Assembly: GCA_965232575.1 (NCBI GenBank)
Contig: CBDDPZ010000007.1
Span: forward strand, 930,001 to 994,000
Direction: 5' to 3'
Length of the DNA: 64,000 bases
DNA from: Bin5 sp965232575
Lineage (GTDB): Bacteria; Chloroflexota; Anaerolineae; Caldilineales; Caldilineaceae
A program made the position numbers and the translations under genes. Below are positions 58,114-64,000 of this stretch, one piece after another (the first letter of the stretch is position 1; every line of letters starts with the position of its first letter). The notes under the pieces are model-generated. The model saw nothing but the letters and a program-made list of their open reading frames with translations, was not told the origin of the DNA and ran no database searches.

Positions 58114-59037
58114 ATGACAACTTCTCAGAATTCACCACACAAACACACTAAAGACACAAGCAAAACCGCTGTTTTGGTAGCGACTATCCGCGCTGTACAT
58201 CTGCGCTGGCAAGATCCTCCGCACATATTTGAAGACACCTATGCATTGCAGATGCTGACGCCATTTTGGTATGCGGTCGCAAAGTACAGGCCGCTCAAGT
58301 GGCTTGTCAGCGACGTGATTCTGGGCGTCTACCGCCCCGTTTACCCGGCAGTTATTCTGCGGTCGCGTTATGCTGAGGACCAACTGGAACAAGCGATCGA
58401 GTCAGGCGCCAGCCAGTATGTGATTCTCGGCGCTGGGCATGATACTTTCGCGCTGCGGCGACAGGATCTGGCTGACAAAGTTCGCGTCTTTGAAGTGGAT
58501 CACCCAGCTACGCAGGAGGTAAAGCGGCAGCGCGTTCTGAAGGCAATAGGGCGCATCCCCCCAAACCTCACCTTCGTACCTGTGGACTTCGAGATCGACA
58601 AGATGGATGAGGAATTAGCAAAAGCGGGCTTCGACTCACAAGCGCCGGCCTTTTTCTCGTGGCTTGGAGTAACCTACTACCTTACGCAGGAGGCAATCCG
58701 GGATTCGTTGGAACGTATTGCGGAAATATCTGCGCCGGGGAGCCGAATCGTCTTTGACTTCAAAATCGCCAAGCATATGATGTCTGCGGAATGGAGAACG
58801 CTTTGCGAAAAGATGGAGGGTTTCGTGGCCCGCCGGGGAGAGCCGATGCTTACCGACTTTTCGCCGCAGTCGTTGAGCGACTTGATGGCTAGGCATGGCT
58901 ACGCTGAGGTCGAAATGATGCCGCCCGAAGAGCAAGGCAGACGCTACCTGGGCGAGCGCACCGATATTGTGCCAACGGAGTTCTTCCATTTCGCCCAGTT
59001 TGCCACGAAACAGCCCACTGAAGTGGAGTCGGCCTGA
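58114..59037 (+). CDS. Class I SAM-dependent methyltransferase, LCM (leucine carboxyl methyltransferase-like) family
   Basis: A 307-residue methyltransferase with the LCM/TIGR00027-type layout. The N-terminal DTSKTAVLVATIRAVH helix, RSRYAEDQLEQAIESGASQ, then motif I QYVILGAGHDTFALR and the acidic FEVDHPATQEVKRQR that binds SAM. AFFSWLGVTYYLTQEAIRDSL is motif IV-V. The C-terminal part has the TDFSPQSLSDLMARHGY segment. It would methylate a carboxyl or hydroxyl group on a small molecule or polyketide-like substrate; the natural substrate is unknown. GGAG precedes the ATG. Confidence 0.87.
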   Translation: MTTSQNSPHKHTKDTSKTAVLVATIRAVHLRWQDPPHIFEDTYALQMLTPFWYAVAKYRPLKWLVSDVILGVYRPVYPAVILRSRYAEDQLEQAIESGASQYVILGAGHDTFALRRQDLADKVRVFEVDHPATQEVKRQRVLKAIGRIPPNLTFVPVDFEIDKMDEELAKAGFDSQAPAFFSWLGVTYYLTQEAIRDSLERIAEISAPGSRIVFDFKIAKHMMSAEWRTLCEKMEGFVARRGEPMLTDFSPQSLSDLMARHGYAEVEMMPPEEQGRRYLGERTDIVPTEFFHFAQFATKQPTEVESA

Positions 59038-59106
59038 CGAGGCCTCAGACTTAGAAAGGCGGCAATTGAGGCAGCGGCCGGAAGAGCGCCCCAGCAGCGC
59101 AACTGA

Positions 59107-59135
59107 TTGGATCCTGACAGACCTGATGCTATAGT
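59107..59135 (+). promoter_or_regulatory. Promoter upstream of the small gene at 59213
   Basis: TTGGAT (59107-59112), 17-bp spacer, TATAGT (59130-59135), with TGC directly before the -10. Confidence 0.6.
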
Positions 59136-59212
59136 ACCGCTATGGTGAAACAGAATTGAACTTAGAGCGACAAAGGTACTGTGTGCAAGTTTCATCCCAA
59201 TGGAGAGAAGAA

Positions 59213-59443
59213 ATGCAACAGGCAAGAAATAAGGCTGGTTCACTGTCGGCCCACCACTTCGATGAACTCGAAAACTCAAGAAAAACACAGTTTCACTTTT
59301 TCATCCGTGGGGTTGGCTCGGTTGCTGTCTTAATGCCTGGTTCAACCCCCCTGATAGGGCGCAGCAGGGTCGGCTCTCTTTTTGAAACCGGCAATAGAGT
59401 TGCAAAAACCTGGTCAAGAGCATTTGTTTCGGCCAAGAAGTAA
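59213..59443 (+). CDS. Small hypothetical protein
   Basis: A 76-residue protein from the ATG at 59213 (GGAGAGAAG upstream); a TTG at 59156 is in frame. It has a polar start, a short hydrophobic stretch (FFIRGVGSVAVLMPG, about 28-42) and a basic end (SRAFVSAKK). No known motif. It is 27 bp upstream of the DUF2335 gene with its own promoter, so the two probably form one unit. Confidence 0.5.
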   Translation: MQQARNKAGSLSAHHFDELENSRKTQFHFFIRGVGSVAVLMPGSTPLIGRSRVGSLFETGNRVAKTWSRAFVSAKK

Positions 59444-59470
59444 GTTCCTTTTTCGCAGAAAGTTGATTTA

Positions 59471-59971
59471 ATGGACAATCCTCCTGCCATCCCCCAGGAT
59501 GACGACGCAGTCACTTCTGCTGACACAGAAGATAGTCCGGAACTGCGCCGTTCAGTCTCTGCTTCTCTATTCTCTGGTCCTATTCCTCCGCCGGCACTTA
59601 TGAGGGAATATGCAGAGTTTGATCCAGAATTTCCCCGGCGGTTTATTGAAATATTCGAGAGACAACAGGCACATGATCACGAAGTCGAAAAAGCCGTATT
59701 ATCCAACAACAAAGAGATCATACTTGGTAATCAGGATTTGCTGAGACGGGGGCAACTCTTCGGCTTCGTCCTTGCGCTCGTCGGGTTAATTGGGGGACTA
59801 ATAGCGTCCTTTCTTGGTTCACCCATAGCAGGCAGCATAATCGTGCGGGAGGCCTCGCCCTCTTGGCCGGAGTTTTTGTATACAGCAAGAAAGACCCTTC
59901 CTCTTCACAATTCCTGTCTCCTGTACCTCAGTCACTTCAGCCTCCCGAAGGCGATCCAAGCGAATCAATAA
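59471..59971 (+). CDS. DUF2335 family membrane protein with apparent frameshift at the C-terminus
   Basis: As read, 166 residues. The DUF2335 pattern is clear: FSGPIPPPALMREYAEFDP (about 34-52), FIEIFERQQAHDHEVEK (58-74), and membrane helices LFGFVLALVGLIGGLIASFLG and after. Near 59848 the frame leaves the family pattern: one base added to the GGG run would give GGLALLAGVFVYSKKD and a Ser/Pro-rich tail ending at 59976. So either a one-base deletion has occurred or the assembly lost a G. The family has no known function; it is sometimes linked with phage or defence-type accessory genes, which is not shown here. Confidence 0.75.
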   Translation: MDNPPAIPQDDDAVTSADTEDSPELRRSVSASLFSGPIPPPALMREYAEFDPEFPRRFIEIFERQQAHDHEVEKAVLSNNKEIILGNQDLLRRGQLFGFVLALVGLIGGLIASFLGSPIAGSIIVREASPSWPEFLYTARKTLPLHNSCLLYLSHFSLPKAIQANQ

Positions 59972-60015
59972 AATGACCTCCTAAGGTCACTTTGTTAACT
60001 TGCATCACAGTTGAA

Positions 60016-60024
60016 TGCTACAAT
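60016..60024 (+). promoter_or_regulatory. Extended -10 promoter for the cupin gene
   Basis: TGCTACAAT (hexamer TACAAT at 60019-60024), about 43 nt before the start codon; -35 weak. Confidence 0.4.
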
Positions 60025-60066
60025 GATTTTCCATTTCCTTTAGATGCCATTGGAGGAGAAATCTGT

Positions 60067-60717
60067 GTGCAGACTTTGACACCACCACCTGATCCCCACG
60101 CCGACGAGTGGCTGCTCGACAATCCCCCAATGCGGCGCTTTATCGGTGCCGTGAACGCCACCCGCGCCGGGGAATCGGACCCGCGCAGGATCGTAGCCAC
60201 GATCCGCCCGAATTTCGTAGACCTGCTGGCGGATCCGACCTGGCTGCCACAAAAATTTCAACAGCCTTTCGCGGGGAGCGGCATGGGAGGCGGCATCGGC
60301 ATGTGGTTGCTCTATCGTGCGGGCGATGGCGGCTTGGCCTTTTCGGCCTTGGTTGTACCCCCTGGCGCCCAGACTCCTGTGCATGATCATCTGGCCTGGG
60401 GGCTTGTCGGTCTGTACAAGGGCGAGCAGGAAGAGGAGGTCTTTACCCGTCAGGACGACGGCCGCGATGAATCCCACGCCAAGTTGACCCTTTCGGTACG
60501 CCAAATGCTGCGGCCGGGAGACCTCTACGAACTGCTGCCGGAAAACGATATCCATCGCGTGCGCACAACAAGCGAGGACACTTCGGTTTCGCTGCACCTG
60601 TTGGGCAACGACAATGGCTGCATTTGGCGCCATCGATTCGACCCGGAAACTGACTCCGCGCAGCCTTTCCGCTCCGGATGGCTCAATGTGGCGTGCCGGG
60701 ACACAGTGAGCGGCTGA
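60067..60717 (+). CDS. Cysteine-dioxygenase-like cupin protein
   Basis: A 216-residue beta-barrel protein. The likely start is the GTG at 60067, with GGAGGAG about 10 nt before it; a frame from 59992 lacks this. Metal ligands of the CDO/3-mercaptopropionate dioxygenase type: H106 and H108 (TPVHDHLAWGLVGLYKGEQ) and H163 (NDIHRV). The N-terminal helical part (11-70) also fits. A non-haem iron dioxygenase or a related metal-dependent cupin acting on a small thiol or acid is likely. Followed at 155 bp by the aldolase gene on the same strand. Confidence 0.75.
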   Translation: MQTLTPPPDPHADEWLLDNPPMRRFIGAVNATRAGESDPRRIVATIRPNFVDLLADPTWLPQKFQQPFAGSGMGGGIGMWLLYRAGDGGLAFSALVVPPGAQTPVHDHLAWGLVGLYKGEQEEEVFTRQDDGRDESHAKLTLSVRQMLRPGDLYELLPENDIHRVRTTSEDTSVSLHLLGNDNGCIWRHRFDPETDSAQPFRSGWLNVACRDTVSG

Positions 60718-60871
60718 AAAACGGCTCCTTCACTTCAGAGTCTCGAACTGTAGAATCACCCACCAACAGGCAACGTGTACGAGCTCTTTTCAACAATCTC
60801 GGGCGAGACGAACTAGCGTTTAACCTTAGTTGCATTAGGCATGAAACTGCAACCCTCACAGGAGATATCTC

Positions 60872-61753
60872 ATGTCCAACCGCGTTAACCGGGCGATCGA
60901 ACTGCTGGAACAGGGCCAGCCGATCTATTACAGCGGCGGCCACACTGGCCACGTTCTCACACACGAACAAGGGCGCAAAGATGCAGCGATCTGGTCAGAC
61001 TACATTAACGTGGGGATGGAGCACGGCTCTTTCGACATGGGTGGCCTTGAGAGGTACATGCAAGGGCTGGTGGATGGTGGGCCGACCGCCAGCGGGCACC
61101 GAACGCCCACCGTGATCGTCGAAGCGCCTGTCGAAGGCACGTCGGCCGATATCGTACGCTACAACGCCTGGCAGTGCCGCCAGATTCTGGCGCGGGGTGT
61201 TCATGGCATATTGCTCTGTCAGGCGGAGACGCCGGAGGCGGTCGCCGCTTTTGTCGAGTCCTGCCGCTACCCGATCAATCGAATCGGCGTAGACGAAGGG
61301 CTGCAAGCAGGTCGCCGCGGCGTTGGCTCCGAACCGACCGCCGCCGCCGTCTGGGGCGTCGACTACGCAGACTATCTCGACAAGGCCGACCCCTGGCCTC
61401 TTAACCCCGAAGGCGAGCTGTTGCTGGGCCTCAAAATCGAGTCTGCCGCCGCATTGCCGCGCATCGAAGAGATTCTCGCCGTTCCCGGTATCGGGTTTGC
61501 CGAGATGGGACCGGGCGATCTGAGCATCTCTCTAGGCTATCGCAAGCGTCCGCCGGCATTTCCCCCAGAGATGCAGGAAGCAAGCGATCGTGTGCAAGCG
61601 GCATGCGCGGCCAACGGCGTTGCCTTTCTGCAGCCGGCTACCGCAGAGAATGTCGTGCAAAGAATCGAAGCCGGCGTGCGCGTCATTGGCGGCCACGATC
61701 CGGAGACCGCCTGTGTCGGCAGGGCACACACTGGGCGTCAGATGCCTGTCTGA
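60872..61753 (+). CDS. HpcH/HpaI aldolase family protein
   Basis: A 293-residue TIM-barrel protein of the 2-dehydro-3-deoxy-glucarate / hydroxy-oxo-heptanedioate aldolase family. Motifs: DYINVGMEHGSFDM, VIVEAPVEG, the metal-site glutamate in GLKIESAAALPRIEEIL, and EMGPGDLSISLG with the second metal acid. The ATG has CAGGAG upstream. These class II enzymes cleave 2-keto-3-deoxy acids to pyruvate and an aldehyde. The exact sugar acid is unknown. Directly upstream of the transporter genes; may serve the same catabolic unit. Confidence 0.87.
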   Translation: MSNRVNRAIELLEQGQPIYYSGGHTGHVLTHEQGRKDAAIWSDYINVGMEHGSFDMGGLERYMQGLVDGGPTASGHRTPTVIVEAPVEGTSADIVRYNAWQCRQILARGVHGILLCQAETPEAVAAFVESCRYPINRIGVDEGLQAGRRGVGSEPTAAAVWGVDYADYLDKADPWPLNPEGELLLGLKIESAAALPRIEEILAVPGIGFAEMGPGDLSISLGYRKRPPAFPPEMQEASDRVQAACAANGVAFLQPATAENVVQRIEAGVRVIGGHDPETACVGRAHTGRQMPV

Positions 61754-61827
61754 CTCACACTATTTCAATGCAGATGTTGCGAACCTTACCTCAATTCAGA
61801 ATCTGGCGACACCACAATGGAGAAACT

Positions 61828-63462
61828 ATGAAAAGCAATAACGGGGCGATCATTCGACCTGTGGTTATCCTTCTGCTACTGACGCTTGCACTGAGCGCCT
61901 GTGTCCCCGCCGCGCCCTCCCCGGCATCAAGTGATTCCGGCGCGCAATCTACGGCAACCGATTCAGTGCCGCCCGCCGGCACGCGTAATGTCGTCTACGA
62001 CAGCCTGCCGGACATGGGTGGAGCGGAGATAGTGGCAGTGACGGGGAATGACTATATACCTCTCAACTTCATCGACCCGGCCAGTGGAGAGGCTGTCGGC
62101 TGGGAGTATGACGCGGTCAACGAAATCTGCCGCCGCCTCAACTGCGTGGTCAACTGGCAGGTCACCTCATGGGAGGCGATGATCCAGGCCGTTGCCGAAG
62201 GACAGTTTGACGTCGGCATGGACGGCATTACGATTACGGCTGAACGGGCCGAAGTTGTGGATTTCTCAGACGCCTACATGACCAGTCAACAGTTCATGCT
62301 GGTGCGCGCCGAAGAGGAACGTTTCGACTCGGCGGAAGCGTTCGCCGCCGATTCGTCGCTGTTGATCGGCGCGCAGGCGGGCACGACCGGTTTCTATACG
62401 GCGGTGTACGACATACTTGACGGCGATGAGGGGAACCCGCGCATCCAACTGCTCGACAGTTTTGGGGCATCGGTGCAGGCGCTGATCGCCGGCGACGTGG
62501 ACATGGTGCTGGTCGATGCGGCTTCAGGCCGCGGCTACATCGGGGCCAATCCGGAGAAGCTCAAGATCGTAGGGGAGGCACTGGCCACGGAAGATTTCGG
62601 CTTTATCTTCACACCCGGCAGCAACTGGACAGCGCCGTTCAACGCCGCCTTAGCCACCATGAAGGCCGACGGCTATCTAGACTACCTGAATACCCGCTGG
62701 TTCTTCCTCACGGATCCCAACGCCGCGGACATCTACGACAGCCTGCCGGATTTGGGTGGTGCGGAGGTGGTGGCGGTGACGGGGAATGACTACATTCCGC
62801 TCAACTTCATCGACCCGTCCAGTGGAGAGGCCGTCGGCTGGGAGTATGACGCGGTCAACGAAATCTGCCGCCGCCTCAACTGCGTGGTCAACTGGCAGGT
62901 CACTTCTTGGGAGGCGATGATCCAGGCCGTTGCCGAAGGACAGTTTGACGTCGGCATGGACGGCATTACGATTACGGCTGAACGGGCCGAAGTTGTGGAT
63001 TTCTCAGACGCCTACATGACCAGTCAACAGTTCATGCTGGTGCGCGCCGAAGAGGATCGTTTCGAATCGGCGGAAGCGTTCGCCGCCGATTCGTCGCTGT
63101 TGATCGGCGCGCAGGCGGGCACGACCGGTTTCTATACGGCGGTGTACGACATACTTGACGGCGATGAGGGGAACCCGCGCATCCAACTGCTCGACAACTT
63201 CGGCGCATCGGTGCAGGCGCTGATCGCCGGCGACGTGGACATGGTGCTGGTCGATGCGGCTTCAGGCCGCGGCTACATCGGGGCCAATCCGGAGAAGCTC
63301 AAGATCGTAGGTGAAGCACTGGCGACCGAGGAGTTTGGCTTCATTTTCACGCCTGGCAGCGAATGGACGGCGCCCTTCAATGCTGCCATACAGACTATGA
63401 AGGCAGATGGCTACAACGAGTACCTGAACGTAAAGTGGTTCTTCATGTACGATCCAAATTAA
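61828..63462 (+). CDS. Amino-acid ABC transporter binding lipoprotein, tandem duplicated SBP_bac_3
   Basis: A 544-residue secreted lipoprotein starting at the ATG at 61828 (GGAG upstream). Lipobox LSAC with Cys25 as the lipid-anchored residue, then a Thr/Ser/Pro-rich linker to about 56. Two complete family-3 solute-binding domains follow: copy 1 about 57-302 and copy 2 about 303-544. Each starts YDSLPD and has VVAVTGNDYIPLNFID-like, FDVGMDGITITAERAEVVDFS and GTTGFYTAVYDILDGDEG segments. The period is 246 residues (738 bp). Binds polar amino acids or similar solutes for the permease encoded next. Confidence 0.93.
   Translation: MKSNNGAIIRPVVILLLLTLALSACVPAAPSPASSDSGAQSTATDSVPPAGTRNVVYDSLPDMGGAEIVAVTGNDYIPLNFIDPASGEAVGWEYDAVNEICRRLNCVVNWQVTSWEAMIQAVAEGQFDVGMDGITITAERAEVVDFSDAYMTSQQFMLVRAEEERFDSAEAFAADSSLLIGAQAGTTGFYTAVYDILDGDEGNPRIQLLDSFGASVQALIAGDVDMVLVDAASGRGYIGANPEKLKIVGEALATEDFGFIFTPGSNWTAPFNAALATMKADGYLDYLNTRWFFLTDPNAADIYDSLPDLGGAEVVAVTGNDYIPLNFIDPSSGEAVGWEYDAVNEICRRLNCVVNWQVTSWEAMIQAVAEGQFDVGMDGITITAERAEVVDFSDAYMTSQQFMLVRAEEDRFESAEAFAADSSLLIGAQAGTTGFYTAVYDILDGDEGNPRIQLLDNFGASVQALIAGDVDMVLVDAASGRGYIGANPEKLKIVGEALATEEFGFIFTPGSEWTAPFNAAIQTMKADGYNEYLNVKWFFMYDPN
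61996..63462 (+). repeat. 738-bp tandem DNA duplication within the binding-protein gene
   Basis: Copy 1 is 61996-62733 and copy 2 is 62734-63462. Long internal stretches are identical at DNA level, e.g. 62101-62165 against 62839-62903, so the duplication is recent or kept uniform by gene conversion. Confidence 0.92.
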
Positions 63463-63468
63463 GCAGAT

Positions 63469-63519
63469 TTCGAGCGTAAGGAGAGCCGTTGACTAATCTC
63501 CCAACTCCTCGCGCTCGAA
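63469..63519 (+). terminator. Intercistronic hairpin between binding protein and permease
   Basis: TTCGAGCG (63469-63476) pairs with CGCTCGAA (63512-63519), with inner GGAG/CTCC. No T-run. Such hairpins often reduce permease expression relative to the binding protein in ABC operons. Confidence 0.45.
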
Positions 63520-63540
63520 TTCTTACAATTCTCCGCACAC

Positions 63541-64000
63541 GTGGCAGCAATTGATTCTACTCAAGGCAAACTTCGGCGCGCGCCTGCTGACTACTTCGCG
63601 CGCCTGCCCTATTGGCTCCTGGTGGCGCTTCTCCTGGGCGTCCTGCTCCTCTGGAGCCTATTGGCGAACGCAGACTACAATCTGATCTTCAACGCCGTAT
63701 CCAAAGGTGTGGGCGTGACCTTGTACGTCTGCCTGATTTCTTTTGGTCTGGCTCTGTTGGTCGGTCTGGCCTTCGGTTTGGCCCGCGTGTCCCGCAATCG
63801 TCTGATCTATGAGGCTGCTTCCTTCTATGTAGAGATCATCCGCGGCGTGCCGATGCTGGTGATTCTCTTCTACATTGCGTTTGTGGGTGCCCCGGGGCTT
63901 GTGGATCTGTTTAACTGGGCGGGTGGTGCAATGCAGGGACTGGGTCTTGGGCCGGTGGGAAAGCCGCTGGCCGAGTTCAGCATTCGCCAGCTCTCCTTTA
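63541..64000 (+). CDS. Amino-acid ABC transporter permease, HisM/GlnP family (partial)
   Basis: Open from a GTG at 63541 to the right edge (153 residues seen). A polar N-terminus, helix 1 at about 24-43, then the family motif KGVGVTLYVCLISFGLALLVGL as helix 2 (described as VGVTLYVCLISFGLALL), and VEIIRGVPMLVILFYIAF, typical of polar amino-acid permeases. No clear ribosome site precedes the GTG, and in-frame upstream codons offer no ATG; the true start is uncertain. Partner of the tandem binding protein. Confidence 0.88.
   Translation, partial: MAAIDSTQGKLRRAPADYFARLPYWLLVALLLGVLLLWSLLANADYNLIFNAVSKGVGVTLYVCLISFGLALLVGLAFGLARVSRNRLIYEAASFYVEIIRGVPMLVILFYIAFVGAPGLVDLFNWAGGAMQGLGLGPVGKPLAEFSIRQLSF

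Noticed and set aside
62266..63186. Two nearly identical 60-residue minus-strand frames
   Set aside because: They are antisense images of the 738-bp tandem duplication, not genes.

Overview
The window reads as chromosome of a free-living, respiring bacterium with moderately high GC. The best fit is a Chloroflexota-like lineage (Caldilineae/Anaerolineae type). That assignment is an inference from gene content and protein style: a complete mre/mrd/min/rod cell-shape cluster, a duplicated Nuo complex, a NuoC-NuoD fusion, and LCM-type methyltransferase, DUF2335 and Uma2 genes. No rRNA, tRNA, CRISPR array, integrase or transposase was seen.

Left part (1-22.4 kb) is housekeeping in short operons on both strands: a MacB/FtsX-type ABC exporter, an M24 peptidase, a secreted S41 peptidase, a sugar-nucleotide epimerase, purH behind a structured leader, a gnd / thioredoxin-like / kinase-like operon with 4-bp overlaps, an O-antigen-ligase-like protein, a SIMPL protein, a membrane-anchored protein built of 15-residue repeats behind a perfect consensus promoter, ribosomal protein L25, a LysM-M23 peptidase, and a run of hpt, Nudix, a small unknown gene and tilS.

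Middle (22.6-30.6 kb) is one co-directional cell-morphogenesis cluster, mreB-mreC-mreD-mrdA-minC-minD-rodA. These genes work together in elongation (MreBCD, PBP2, RodA) and division-site placement (MinCD). No minE is present here.

The core of the window (30.7-56.7 kb) is two complex I clusters back to back. The minus-strand cluster encodes all fourteen subunits as nuoA-B-CD-EF-G-H-I-J-K-L-M-N. NuoC/D and NuoE/F are fused, and a Uma2-family gene and a coiled-coil gene (now frameshifted) are inserted between nuoEF and nuoG. The plus-strand cluster, diverging from the same 317-bp intergenic region, encodes only the seven membrane subunits (A, H, J, K, L, M, N) plus a small TPR/membrane protein. 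It has none of the hydrophilic subunits B, C, D, E, F, G or I. The second arm must borrow a peripheral arm, or work with another electron-input module, or act as an ion-translocating module. This is the most interesting system in the window.

Right part (56.7-64 kb) is a mixed accessory segment: an aldo/keto reductase, an LCM-type methyltransferase, a small unknown gene, a DUF2335 membrane protein with an apparent one-base deletion, a CDO-like cupin, an HpcH/HpaI-type aldolase, and a polar amino-acid ABC transporter whose binding protein is a recent internal tandem duplication. Several families of small palindromic repeats sit in the intergenic gaps of the 30-58 kb region.
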